From NCBI GenBank assembly GCA_017469955.1, contig JAFUFJ010000007.1:62001-126000 (forward strand): a stretch of 64,000 nucleotides of DNA, written 5' to 3'. Under the pieces are notes generated by a model. The model was given only the letters and a program-made list of their open reading frames with translations, ran no database searches and had not been told where the DNA came from. The position numbers and the translations under genes were made by a program. This document shows, piece by piece, positions 7,916-17,015 of the stretch (within the stretch, counting starts at the first letter, position 1; every line of letters starts with the position of its first letter). This DNA comes from Prevotella sp. (GTDB taxonomy: Bacteria; Bacteroidota; Bacteroidia; Bacteroidales; Bacteroidaceae).

Positions 7916-9910
7916 TTATTCGCTGTAGGTGATGACCAATGTGGCAAAACGCAATTGGCTGGCTGCACCTGACGATCCGTTGCTGTTGGTGATGGTGACC
8001 GCACCGCTGTTGATTCCCGTTACGTTCACGGCTGCACCGTCGAAAGCTACCGTGCCTGGCTGTGCACCAACTTCTTCACTTGCGTTGCAGAGTGTGCCCG
8101 ACTGCTCGGTGCAGTTCAGCGTGACACTGCTGATGGTCTTGCCGTTGGCAGTGATGGTAAGGCTGTTCTTGGGGTACATACGGAGGCTGGCACCAGTGGT
8201 ATAATACTTTGGTGTGTTGCTGTTTCCGCCACCGTCAAATGTTATCTTGGTACCGTCAACGAGGTTGATGGTGCCGGGTTCCTTGCCATTGTCTACGCCA
8301 AGATCGGCAGCAGTCAGAGTGAGCACGTTACCGTTCAGTACGCCAAAGGTGCCGTTGCCTGGCTGTGGATCGGGGTTGCCGTTACCACCTTCGCTGATCT
8401 TGCCGCCTTGCTTGACCAAGAGAGGCAGACCATCGCCACTGTTAGTGGGGCAGAGCTCGGTGTATTTGCTGACATACTGGATGGATTTCCCGGTACCTAC
8501 GTTCTTCACTGTGGCTGTTCCGTTGCTGCTGATGAAAGCACTCCATACGTAGTTGCCGCTACCCTGCGTGGCGGATACCTGGAAACTGTTGTGAGAGTCG
8601 TCCATATAGAGGTACTGACCTTGTGCATCTTGCAGGGTGAAGCCTCCTTCTACGGCCGTAAAGGTGAAGAGGTCTGCCTCATCTCCAGTTAGCGTTCCGT
8701 CCTCGGCGATAGTCGTACTATTCTTCGTGGGATACATATATCCGTAGCTATTGCCATTGAAAGGCTGGTAGTTGTATACTTCGTAATTGGTGGAAGCCTT
8801 GTATACGAAGAAATATTTGCCAGCCTCGAGGTTCGACTCGTCGGGCTGTGGATTAGGCGTATCTCCACCACCAGCAGTGTAGCTGGCCAAATAACTATCA
8901 GTGATTTCAGGAACGACGGCGTTAGTGCTTTTGTTGATGAATTTGTAGAGGGTACCGTATACCACTACTTCGTCGCCGGCCTTAATGTCAGTAATGGAGG
9001 TAAACTTGGCTCCGTTGAGTCCATCGCCGGCATATACTTGCACTTGGTTGGTGGCAGTACCATCGTCGGAGATGTAATAGTTGAGGTTCCCATATTTGGC
9101 AAAGTTGTCGGCGTTAGTAGTGACCTTGACTATCTTGCCCTTCACGTATGCCTTCTCTGTACTCTTGCCACCCTCGTCAAGGGCATTGATGAGCTCTATG
9201 GCCTTGGCAGTAGTGATGGGGGCGTCCTTCGTGCCGATGGTGTTACCGTCGTCTGGGTTTTCATTGCCATTGTCACCAGTAGCAATGCCTTCTTCTATCT
9301 TGAAGTTCTCCAGTTCCCATGTGGTGGAGGCTGTTGCGGGAGCTTTAAACCAGAAGCCGATGTAGACCTTCTCTGCATTGGTCATGGACTCGGGTAACTG
9401 AATCTCTCCCGATGTGTAGAGTGTCCAGTCGTTATAGGGTGAAGCTACAGGCTTGAAAGCCAGTTCTACCCATGTGGCGGTGTTGACATCTGTTCCATTG
9501 AAGTCGTTGGAAGCATACACCTTGTGGTTGGCTTCCCAACCGCTGACATTGTTGGTGTACCTGATGGTGTTGTCGAATGAGATCTTTACGTTCTCATAGC
9601 CTGTAGTAACAAAAGCGGGAGAAATGAGCCATCCCTCTACAGCTTGGTTCGACTTCGAACTGGCACCGCCCCATGCCTGATAGCCTGTGGCCTGTGTGTA
9701 GGTAGAGCCTTGGCTCCATGGCTGGCCCTCAGTGATGCTGACGAGGCTCCAGCCGTCGCTGAGGTTGCTCGAGGTGTAGGGTAGCGAGCCTTCGCTCTGT
9801 TCTCCGCCTCCTGTTCCAGGGATAGTGTAGGGCTCGGGGACGTCTTCACAACTGGTGAATGCAAATGCGGCAATGGCTATCGCCAGCATTGATTTAATTA
9901 CTTTTTTCAT
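7916..9910 (-). CDS. Surface lipoprotein with jelly-roll and OB-fold-like domains
   Basis: A 664-residue lipoprotein (lipobox AFTSCEDVPEP, Cys20). Residues about 45-205 resemble a choice-of-anchor-J type jelly-roll (SLPYTSSNLSDGWSL, WGGASSKSNQAVEGWLISPAF). A linker then leads to an OB-fold-like region at about 225-345 (APITTAKAIELINAL, AYVKGKIVKVTT, GDEVVVYGTLYKF). The C-terminal half is Gly/Thr-rich beta structure with a second lectin-like repeat. It follows a DUF5689 lipoprotein and a TonB-receptor-like barrel on the same strand, 44 and 59 nt apart in effect, so it is the last gene of that operon. OB-folds point towards nucleic-acid binding, but that is inference. Confidence 0.75.
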   Translation of the reverse strand: MKKVIKSMLAIAIAAFAFTSCEDVPEPYTIPGTGGGEQSEGSLPYTSSNLSDGWSLVSITEGQPWSQGSTYTQATGYQAWGGASSKSNQAVEGWLISPAFVTTGYENVKISFDNTIRYTNNVSGWEANHKVYASNDFNGTDVNTATWVELAFKPVASPYNDWTLYTSGEIQLPESMTNAEKVYIGFWFKAPATASTTWELENFKIEEGIATGDNGNENPDDGNTIGTKDAPITTAKAIELINALDEGGKSTEKAYVKGKIVKVTTNADNFAKYGNLNYYISDDGTATNQVQVYAGDGLNGAKFTSITDIKAGDEVVVYGTLYKFINKSTNAVVPEITDSYLASYTAGGGDTPNPQPDESNLEAGKYFFVYKASTNYEVYNYQPFNGNSYGYMYPTKNSTTIAEDGTLTGDEADLFTFTAVEGGFTLQDAQGQYLYMDDSHNSFQVSATQGSGNYVWSAFISSNGTATVKNVGTGKSIQYVSKYTELCPTNSGDGLPLLVKQGGKISEGGNGNPDPQPGNGTFGVLNGNVLTLTAADLGVDNGKEPGTINLVDGTKITFDGGGNSNTPKYYTTGASLRMYPKNSLTITANGKTISSVTLNCTEQSGTLCNASEEVGAQPGTVAFDGAAVNVTGINSGAVTITNSNGSSGAASQLRFATLVITYSE

Positions 9911-9954
9911 AATATATTTCGTTTTTTATTATTCAAATAACGTGGATAAATGTA

Positions 9955-10824
9955 TTAGTTGATGACTTCTAAGTCACTGGTCTTGCGGATGAGTATCTGC
10001 CAAGTGTTTCCATACCTAGAGGCCACACCTGTAATGTTGCAAGTTTTTTTCTTTCCTGTTTCAGTATCGAATGGAAGTACGGAGGCTGCAAAGTCGGCAT
10101 ACGAGCTGGTGCGTACGACAAGCTTATTAGAGGTGTATCCGTCAATGGTCTGATGGTAGTAGTTGGAACCTGATAGTGTTCCGTTGATGAGTGTGTTTTT
10201 GCCGTCGGCATTGGTAAAAGTGACTCCTTTCAATGTGACGAGTTTGCCACAATTGGTGGCTATGTCGTCCTCTACGTCTTTGAAGTCCACGGGTTCTACG
10301 GTTGTCGGCTGTCCAATGAGTTTGAAATGCTGGTTCCAGATGTCTTTTGACATACGCCCAATACGGGTAGTCTGATAGGGAGCTCCAATCTCAGGTTGGT
10401 AACCATAGTTGCCCACATAGAGACCCTTCAGGTCGATGATGAGTTCCTGTCCTTCGCCAAGATAGCCACAAAGGCCGCCTTGATTGACTGCGATGATCAT
10501 GGCTCCCGTCTCGTCTTGAACAGCAAACTGCTTGTACAGATTCCCACCAATATCGTTGCCTGTCACACGGACACGCAGTTTGATATCGTCGGTTATCAGT
10601 ATGTTGCTGTGCTGTTGTGTGAAGACGGCCTTATAGGTGGGGTGTGCCTTCAGTTCGGCGATGGTGATGATGCCATCCTCAGTGATAGTGTTGTTGCCGA
10701 AGGGAGCCTCGGAGAGCGACGGGTCTTTCCAGTCATCGTTGAAAAGAGAATCGTCGCCGTCAAGACAAGAGGTCAGCGCGAAGCATGTCGCTGCTGCCAT
10801 AAAGAAATATTTAATAGCTTTCAT
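9955..10824 (-). CDS. DUF5689-type surface lipoprotein
   Basis: A 289-residue lipoprotein (ALTSCLDGDD, Cys20). The body contains ITIAELKAHP, the phrase KLRVRVTGNDIGGNLYKQF and a repeated OB-like strand pattern ending in ITGVASRYGNTWQILIRKTSD. These are features I associate with DUF5689/OB-fold lipoproteins that accompany TonB-dependent receptors in Bacteroidetes. It starts 15 nt after the stop of the receptor gene, so the two are almost certainly co-transcribed and probably form an outer-membrane uptake complex. The ligand is unknown; nucleic acid or a nucleotide is a guess from context. Confidence 0.75.
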   Translation of the reverse strand: MKAIKYFFMAAATCFALTSCLDGDDSLFNDDWKDPSLSEAPFGNNTITEDGIITIAELKAHPTYKAVFTQQHSNILITDDIKLRVRVTGNDIGGNLYKQFAVQDETGAMIIAVNQGGLCGYLGEGQELIIDLKGLYVGNYGYQPEIGAPYQTTRIGRMSKDIWNQHFKLIGQPTTVEPVDFKDVEDDIATNCGKLVTLKGVTFTNADGKNTLINGTLSGSNYYHQTIDGYTSNKLVVRTSSYADFAASVLPFDTETGKKKTCNITGVASRYGNTWQILIRKTSDLEVIN

Positions 10825-10839
10825 AACTGTTTTGCTGTT

Positions 10840-13371
10840 TTAGAATTTGTACGTTACGATGAGCATACCGTTGGTTCCGTTAGCATAGAACTTCTTGGGA
10901 CTCTTCTGGAACTTGTATGCACGTATGTCGTCGTCGTTGATGTCCTTGCGATCCTTGCGGTTTTGTTCCATACCACCAGTAACGATATTGGTATTGTTTA
11001 AGATGTTAGTCAGCATGAGATTGATAGAGAGCGACCCGCGTTTCAGGTAAATACTGCGACCGATGCTGGCGTCAAGCATAAATCCTCCATCGCCCTTTGC
11101 TTGAGAATATCTGTTATAAACATTCTCGCCAAGATTGTTGCTCATCTTGTTTTCGCTGGCATATCGGGTGACTGGTGTGTAGTAAAGATAGATGCGGTCG
11201 TAGTAGTTGCCGATGAGATCGAGGAACCAGCCATGTGCATGATAGTTCAGGTCGATGCTTCCGGCAGTGAGAGGAGTGCAGCCTTCGCGCATTCCTTTGC
11301 TCAGAACAACATCATTATAAGTCTTTCCGTCCTGTGACTTCGTGTAGGTTACGTCGGCGTCATTGATGTACTCGGCTTCGCTAATGGTACCAAGTGCTTT
11401 GATGTTAAATGAAGAGCTGATCTTGAAGTTCAAGCCGGCTTCAACACCATAGTAGTGTTTCTTGATGCCATTGATAGACACATAGGAGAACGAGTTTTGT
11501 GAGTCATCGTAATACATGCTGTATTCTGCGACATGAGCCAGCCGGCTATAGAACGCGTTAATATTGGCATGTACCCATGAAGTCTCAAGCTGGTATCCTA
11601 ATTCTGTAGAGAAAACGTCCTCGTTTTTGAGACCTTTTACAAAGTCATTGTTAATCTGTGGTGCTGAAAATGCTGTGCGGGCAACGGGGGCTTTCTTCTC
11701 AAAGCCGATGCCAAAGGATATTGCATTGCCACGACCTGCATTGAGTGATGAACCGAACTTGAATCCTCCGTCAATGAATTTTGCAGTCTTACTCTTACCA
11801 TAAGAGTTGTTGAGCGCAAGACCATTGCGCATGTTGCCTTCTCGTTGCATGGTCTGTCCTCCGAGGCGAGCAGACAAAGAATAATGAAGAGGACCGAAAT
11901 TCTCGGCGTAGGTGCTCCAGACTTGGGCTTTGTTTACATAGATATTGTAGTCATAGGCAAATCTGTCGCCCTCCTTGATTTGTGCATTTGGGTTGTTTGC
12001 GTCATATTGTGCTTCGGGATCAGTCTCAAGATATGTACCTATGATGTAAGTGTTCAAGTTGCGGAAAGACGTTGCTCCAAGCAGGTCTTCCATTGTCTGG
12101 TAGTGCATACCTTTGTTGGTAGAGATCACAAATCCAGAATTAAGCGTCTGGGTATTCGTCAGCTGCTTCTTCAATGAGGAGGCCAAGTTGACGGTCAACT
12201 GGTCGTCATGATAGGCTTGCAGATAGTACATGGCGTCAACGCCTTGTGCCGAAGCAGCCTTGTTTGAGAAGTAAAGCCGGTCCCAGTTGATTTGTCTGTT
12301 GTCTTTAGAAGCACTCAGATAGTCATAGGAGGCTTGCCATGCTGCCAGTCCTGCGTCAGTTCTGTTGTCGTTATCTGTCGGGTCCCATACATTATAATTA
12401 TAGCTTGGCATGGTGCTATAATAGTCGGGAGCAGGATTCGTGGAGTTGTTATAGCTTAGGCGAGAACTACTATACATGGCATATTTCCCAAACAAAGTGG
12501 TGGTAAGTTTAGTGTCATTGTCGATAGTCCAGTCCCAAGTCATCAGTGCTGAAGGGGCAAAGTCGTGGATGATACGTGAATTACGTTTCTTTCCATTCTG
12601 GTAGCCCCAGTTCGGATTGTAGAAGCGATTGTTGGCGATCCAATACATTTCGTCAGTGGAAGCAGCTTGTGCACCGCGTTCGGTCGGGTTGCCCCAAGTG
12701 ACGAGTGATACTGAATGCTTGTCGTTGATGAGCTTTTCCGTTCCCAAGAAGTAAGAGAGTGCGTTATAGAAAGTTCCCTCAACATAGCCTTCATGGGCAT
12801 AGCGATAGGTAAGACCAAGCGACCAAGCCCAGCCCTTGTCATTGAAACCAGAGTTATAGCTGTACATACCTCTGAAGGTGTAGTTCCTGTTAGCTCCGGC
12901 AACAGACAGGCGATGACCGACGGGAAGGCTGCTTGGTCTGAAGTTATAGTTGTTGGAACCTCCCATTGCAGGCATGGCAAAGCTGTTGTCTTCAAACGGG
13001 AGTGAAGCTTCAACGCTGCGAGTCTGATTATTAAGACCTCCTACGAGTGAGTAGCGAAACTCTCCTCGTTCTGCATCATTTGCAGGGTTTCCGTTGATGT
13101 AGATGTCGTTGTACTTAGAATTGAATGCTCTGAATTTGAAGCGTGCCGGGCTCCACTTGTAGCCTACTTCGTTTGCATAGGCGTTGCTGCTTGAGCCAAG
13201 AACGGTGACTTCTTGTGCGACATTGTCGTCTTCACCGAGCTGTGATTCTGAAAAAGTAAAAGCAGATTCGTCGATAGTGACGCTGTTTTGCTCTTGTTTG
13301 TTCTCTGTCTGTGCAAAGACAGCAGATGTGTAAAGAAGGGCAATCACTGCTAATTTAAGCTTGTTGTGCAT
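10840..13371 (-). CDS. TonB-dependent-receptor-like outer-membrane barrel
   Basis: An 843-residue secreted protein (signal MHNKLKLAVIALLYTSAVFAQ). After a short N-terminal stretch with EVTVLGSSSNAYANEVGY it shows long runs of beta-strands rich in Tyr/Asn (YRYAHEGYVEGTFYNALSY, GVEAGLNFKISSSFNIKALG). It ends in the aromatic barrel terminus MLIVTYKF. The plug domain looks shortened compared with standard receptors, and no SusC-type carboxypeptidase-like extension is seen. It leads an operon with two surface lipoproteins and faces a secreted phosphatase/nuclease gene, so it is probably the transport pore of a scavenging system. Confidence 0.8.
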   Translation of the reverse strand: MHNKLKLAVIALLYTSAVFAQTENKQEQNSVTIDESAFTFSESQLGEDDNVAQEVTVLGSSSNAYANEVGYKWSPARFKFRAFNSKYNDIYINGNPANDAERGEFRYSLVGGLNNQTRSVEASLPFEDNSFAMPAMGGSNNYNFRPSSLPVGHRLSVAGANRNYTFRGMYSYNSGFNDKGWAWSLGLTYRYAHEGYVEGTFYNALSYFLGTEKLINDKHSVSLVTWGNPTERGAQAASTDEMYWIANNRFYNPNWGYQNGKKRNSRIIHDFAPSALMTWDWTIDNDTKLTTTLFGKYAMYSSSRLSYNNSTNPAPDYYSTMPSYNYNVWDPTDNDNRTDAGLAAWQASYDYLSASKDNRQINWDRLYFSNKAASAQGVDAMYYLQAYHDDQLTVNLASSLKKQLTNTQTLNSGFVISTNKGMHYQTMEDLLGATSFRNLNTYIIGTYLETDPEAQYDANNPNAQIKEGDRFAYDYNIYVNKAQVWSTYAENFGPLHYSLSARLGGQTMQREGNMRNGLALNNSYGKSKTAKFIDGGFKFGSSLNAGRGNAISFGIGFEKKAPVARTAFSAPQINNDFVKGLKNEDVFSTELGYQLETSWVHANINAFYSRLAHVAEYSMYYDDSQNSFSYVSINGIKKHYYGVEAGLNFKISSSFNIKALGTISEAEYINDADVTYTKSQDGKTYNDVVLSKGMREGCTPLTAGSIDLNYHAHGWFLDLIGNYYDRIYLYYTPVTRYASENKMSNNLGENVYNRYSQAKGDGGFMLDASIGRSIYLKRGSLSINLMLTNILNNTNIVTGGMEQNRKDRKDINDDDIRAYKFQKSPKKFYANGTNGMLIVTYKF

Positions 13372-13540
13372 GTGTAAAAAATTAATGATTGTTTGTTCTT
13401 ATGGTGCAAAGTAACGAATAATTTTTCAAAAAGCAGACATTTTTTAGCGTTTTTTTCTCAAAAGATGCTTTTATGTCGGATTTAATTCCGATATTTGCAC
13501 TTGGAAAGACTTTGTCAGATTATAATACATTATTATATAT

Positions 13541-14593
13541 ATGAAAAAGAAGCTATTACTACTTGCTGTTCTCATGACAGCTGCAATTGCTGCAAATGCG
13601 CAAAAGAAATTTCTGGCTTACGGAGTCGGTTTCTACAATCTCGAGAATCTGTTTGACATCACCCATGACGAAGGAAAGAATGACTATGAATTCTTGCCGA
13701 AGGGGAGTTATCGCTGGAATGCAAAGAAGTATAAAAACAAACTGGGAAATATGTCTCGGGCTTTGGCCGACATGGGCACCGATCGTCTGCCAGGCGTAGG
13801 ATGTGCAATCATCGGAGTCAGTGAGGTCGAAAATGCTCATGTGCTGACAGATCTGTGCAACCAGAAACCTCTAAAGGAGCGCAATTTCAAGTTTGTCCAT
13901 GTTGAAGGTCCCGACCATCGTGGTGTCGACTGTGCCTTGCTCTATAATCCTTCGCTTTTCACAGTGACCGACTACCATCTTTATCCCTATGTATACGAGA
14001 AGCAGGAAGATATTGAAAAGGACCGCCAGACGCGCGGTTTCCTGACAGTAAAAGGAGTCCTTGGCGGTGATAATGTGGCAGTCATCGTTGTCCACCTTCC
14101 TAGTCGTTTCGCAGGATCGGAATATCGCGAGCTCGGAGCACGTCAGGCCAAGGCCGTCATAGACAACATATTGAAAGAAGATCCCTCGTGCAAGGTGATG
14201 ATCATGGGCGACATGAACGACGATCCTACCAACAAGAGCATGACGGAAGGCTTGCGTGGCAAGGCCAATATTGACGAGGTAGGAGAGGGTGACATGTACA
14301 ATCCCTGGTATAATATCCTTGTAAAAGAGGGCCGTGGCACTCTGACATATAACGGGTCATGGAATCTCTTCGACCAGATACTTCTTTCTCCCAATCTGCT
14401 GAACCGGAACGGTGAAAAAGAGTTCTCGTCGCTGAAGCTCTTCCAGCATCACATCTTCCGTCGTGACTATCTCATCCAGAACGAAGGAAAATACAAAGGC
14501 TCTCCCAAGCGTACCCATGCCGGAGGCGTGTGGCTTCGCGGTTATAGCGACCACCTGCCCGTAGTGCTTTATCTGGCCAAGGAGCAACAATAA
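13541..14593 (+). CDS. Secreted endonuclease/exonuclease/phosphatase family protein
   Basis: A 350-residue member of the metal-dependent EEP (DNase I-like) superfamily with signal peptide MKKKLLLLAVLMTAAIAANAQ. The motifs are in order: GFYNLENLFD (metal Glu/Asn), ISEVEN-like VSEVENAHVL, DHRGVDCALLY, VVHLPSRFAGSE, MGDMNDDPTNKS and the terminal GYSDHLPV (His/Asp pair). Targets of such secreted enzymes include nucleic acids and phosphoesters. It is divergent from the TonB-receptor operon across a 169-bp gap, which suggests joint regulation. A strong terminator follows at once. Confidence 0.85.
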   Translation: MKKKLLLLAVLMTAAIAANAQKKFLAYGVGFYNLENLFDITHDEGKNDYEFLPKGSYRWNAKKYKNKLGNMSRALADMGTDRLPGVGCAIIGVSEVENAHVLTDLCNQKPLKERNFKFVHVEGPDHRGVDCALLYNPSLFTVTDYHLYPYVYEKQEDIEKDRQTRGFLTVKGVLGGDNVAVIVVHLPSRFAGSEYRELGARQAKAVIDNILKEDPSCKVMIMGDMNDDPTNKSMTEGLRGKANIDEVGEGDMYNPWYNILVKEGRGTLTYNGSWNLFDQILLSPNLLNRNGEKEFSSLKLFQHHIFRRDYLIQNEGKYKGSPKRTHAGGVWLRGYSDHLPVVLYLAKEQQ

Positions 14594-14601
14594 GAATATA
14601 C

Positions 14602-14633
14602 CCCTATCCCTTTCCAGGGGTAGGGCGTTTTTT
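14602..14633 (+). terminator. Terminator directly abutting the next start codon
   Basis: A nine-pair stem (14602-14610 with 14617-14625, one G-T pair) and a 6-nt loop are followed by CGTTTTTT. The T-run ends at the ATG of the next gene (14634). Confidence 0.75.
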
Positions 14634-15281
14634 ATGATACGAGACAACATTCCCAATAGTCCTGCCGACGCCACCGTTCTTCCTTTTCAAGGCGGTGGGG
14701 GCGAACTTGAGACCCATCCTTGGCAGCCCTTTCTGCCCGGTAATTGTCGCTTGATAATGCTTGGCAGCTTTCCTCCTTCGCCCAAGCGATGGTCGATGGA
14801 CTTTTTCTATCCCAACTTCACCAACGACATGTGGCGCATTTTCGGGTGGTGTTTCTATGGCGACAAGAACCACTTCGTCGACCTGTCACGCAAGACTTTC
14901 CGGCAAGATCTCTTGATACCTTTCCTTGAGCTGAAAGGCATAGGCCTCTATGATACGGCTCGTGTCGTCCGCAGACTGAAGAACACTGCTTCCGACAAAG
15001 ACCTTGAAGTCGTCGAAGCAGTGGATTTGTCGTCCCTGATGAGCATGGCTCCTTATTGTCAGGCCGTCGCGACAACAGGCCAGAAAGCCACCGATATCCT
15101 CTGCGCTCAGTTTGGCATTGAGCATCAGCCAGCCCTTGGCTCGGCCGTAGAATTCGCATTCGAGGGTCGCACTATGCAGCTTTTCCGCATGCCAAGTTCT
15201 TCGCGTGCCTATCCGCTTCCGATCGAGCGAAAGGCAGCAGTCTATCGCCAAATGTTTGAGCATCTTCAGTTACTTCCGTGA
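14634..15281 (+). CDS. Uracil-DNA glycosylase superfamily protein
   Basis: A 215-residue protein of the UDG superfamily, probably of the branch that includes hypoxanthine/uracil glycosylases. Residues about 28-70 contain HPWQPFLPGNCRLIMLGSFPPSP, split here by its water-activating motif GSFPPS, then FFYPNFTNDMWRIFG. The DNA-intercalating end motif is MPSSSRAYPLP. It starts directly after the T-run of a terminator; no other good start is seen, so expression may begin within or read through the hairpin. The udk gene starts 22 nt downstream, suggesting one operon of nucleic-acid and nucleotide genes. Confidence 0.8.
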   Translation: MIRDNIPNSPADATVLPFQGGGGELETHPWQPFLPGNCRLIMLGSFPPSPKRWSMDFFYPNFTNDMWRIFGWCFYGDKNHFVDLSRKTFRQDLLIPFLELKGIGLYDTARVVRRLKNTASDKDLEVVEAVDLSSLMSMAPYCQAVATTGQKATDILCAQFGIEHQPALGSAVEFAFEGRTMQLFRMPSSSRAYPLPIERKAAVYRQMFEHLQLLP

Positions 15282-15303
15282 CAACAGTTAAAATATTATC
15301 CAT

Positions 15304-15933
15304 ATGCAAGAAGACAAAATCACCATTATCGGTATCGCCGGTGGCACCGGATCAGGCAAGACCACCGTTGTTAAGAAGATAGTTGAGGCCTTGCCACCCC
15401 ACTATGTGGCCGTCGTTCCTCTCGATTCTTACTATAATGACACCACTCACTTGACTGATGAAGAGCGCAAAGCCATCAACTTCGATCATCCAGATGCCTT
15501 TGACTGGCGCCTGCTCATCAAGCAAGTCAACGAGCTTCGCCAGGGCCATTCCATTGAGCAGCCCACCTATTCCTACATCCTTTCCAACCGCTTGCCTGAG
15601 ACAGTGCATGTAGAGCCCAAGCCCGTCATTGTCATCGAGGGCATCATGACCCTTTGCAACAAGAAGCTGCGCGACATGATGGACTTGAAGATCTTTGTCG
15701 ATACCGATCCCGACGAGCGCCTTATCCGCAACATTCAGCGCGATACTATCGACCGCGGACGCACCGTTTCCATGGTGGTAGACCGCTATCTGAAGGTGCT
15801 CAAACCCATGCATGAGCAGTTCATTGAGCCCACAAAGCGCTATGCCGACATCATCATTCCGCAGGGAGGTGAGAACCTGAAGGGCATAGGCATCCTCTGT
15901 AAGTACATTGAAGGGCTCATGCCCGATGAATAA
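15304..15933 (+). CDS. udk: Uridine kinase
   Basis: Phosphorylates uridine (and cytidine) to the monophosphate in pyrimidine salvage. The 209-residue length is normal. Walker A is GIAGGTGSGKTT (residues 10-21). The nucleoside-binding region DSYYNDTTHLTDEERKAINFD and FDHPDAFDW are present, as are the IVIEGIMTL strand and the lid RLIRNIQRDTIDRGRT. It is 22 nt after the UDG-family gene and 21 nt before the sialidase-like gene. Confidence 0.95.
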   Translation: MQEDKITIIGIAGGTGSGKTTVVKKIVEALPPHYVAVVPLDSYYNDTTHLTDEERKAINFDHPDAFDWRLLIKQVNELRQGHSIEQPTYSYILSNRLPETVHVEPKPVIVIEGIMTLCNKKLRDMMDLKIFVDTDPDERLIRNIQRDTIDRGRTVSMVVDRYLKVLKPMHEQFIEPTKRYADIIIPQGGENLKGIGILCKYIEGLMPDE

Positions 15934-15954
15934 AATCTTCGTCATCCAGCTTCT

Positions 15955-17004
15955 ATGACTATGAAGAATCGCCAGTCTGTGGCCCGCATACTCCTGCTGT
16001 CAGTGGCATTTCTTGTGTTGTGTTCGCCTGCTTTGGCCCAACATTACGAGTATGATGTACAGCAAATCTGGAGTAACGGCACCTACAGTTCCTTCACCGA
16101 CCTTATTAAATATAAGGGAACATTCTACTGTGCTTTCCGTGAAGGACGCGGACACGTGTTCGACGAACGGGGGAAAGCCGAAGGCAAGATACGTATCATT
16201 GCCTCTAAAAACGGGCGCAAGTGGCACTCAGTGCTGCTCGTTGGTGAAGACGGAATGGACTATCGTGACCCGAAACTCTCGGTCACTCCTGACGGCCGTC
16301 TGATGGTTAGCATCGGTGTTTCGGTGTATGTCGACCGGAAAGCCCGGGCCCAATACAGCTACGTGTGCTTCTCTTCCGATGGTCGTCACTATACCAAGCC
16401 CGAGCGATGCCTCGTCGATGACGACCATTCACGTCGGCATGACTGGATATGGAGGGTTACCTGGCACGACGGCATCGGCTACGCTGTTGACTATTTTACG
16501 CAGCCGGAGCAGGGTTGTTGGCTGCTCTCTACCACCGACGGCATTCGATATACGAAGGTCTGTTCCTTTGACATTCCCGACTTTCCCAACGAGGCAACCG
16601 TCCGTTTCCTGCCAGAAAGCGGGCGCATGGCCGTGATGGTTCGTCGCGATGCAGGCAACGGAATGGGCTATTGGGCCACAGCGTCGTCTCCCTATACTCA
16701 ATGGGAATGGCACCAGATGCCTTTGCGTCTGGGCGGTCCCGACTTTCTGTTGCTGGACGAAAACCACTTTGTCGCCTGCTCGAGATGTCTTCATATTCCC
16801 GGCCATCCCACCACATCCGTCTACACAGGCGACGCCGCTACGGGTCGCGTGAGCCAGCAGTTTGTACTGCCTTCAGCAGGCGACACCAGCTATCCGGGCA
16901 TGCTTGTCGAGAGGAACGAGCTGTGGATCAGCTATTATTCGTGCCATGAGACCGAGTGGCCCAGCATCTATCTGGCACGCATCCCAATGAAATGTTTCAA
17001 ATAG
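15955..17004 (+). CDS. Secreted sialidase-like beta-propeller protein
   Basis: A 349-residue protein with signal peptide (ARILLLSVAFLVLCSPALAQ). The body has propeller-like repeats with Asp-box-like turns (IASKNGRKWHSV, FSSDGRHYTKPE, STTDGIRYTKV). It also has YKGTFYCAFREGRGH and DYRDPKLSVTPDG near the start, as in exo-alpha-sialidase/BNR-type glycosidases. The full set of sialidase active-site arginines was not confirmed, so substrate is unknown. Start MTMKNRQ at 15955 could equally be MKNRQ at 15961. It is 11 nt upstream of the kinase-FKBP gene. Confidence 0.65.
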   Translation: MTMKNRQSVARILLLSVAFLVLCSPALAQHYEYDVQQIWSNGTYSSFTDLIKYKGTFYCAFREGRGHVFDERGKAEGKIRIIASKNGRKWHSVLLVGEDGMDYRDPKLSVTPDGRLMVSIGVSVYVDRKARAQYSYVCFSSDGRHYTKPERCLVDDDHSRRHDWIWRVTWHDGIGYAVDYFTQPEQGCWLLSTTDGIRYTKVCSFDIPDFPNEATVRFLPESGRMAVMVRRDAGNGMGYWATASSPYTQWEWHQMPLRLGGPDFLLLDENHFVACSRCLHIPGHPTTSVYTGDAATGRVSQQFVLPSAGDTSYPGMLVERNELWISYYSCHETEWPSIYLARIPMKCFK

Positions 17005-17015
17005 ACCTTATCAAT

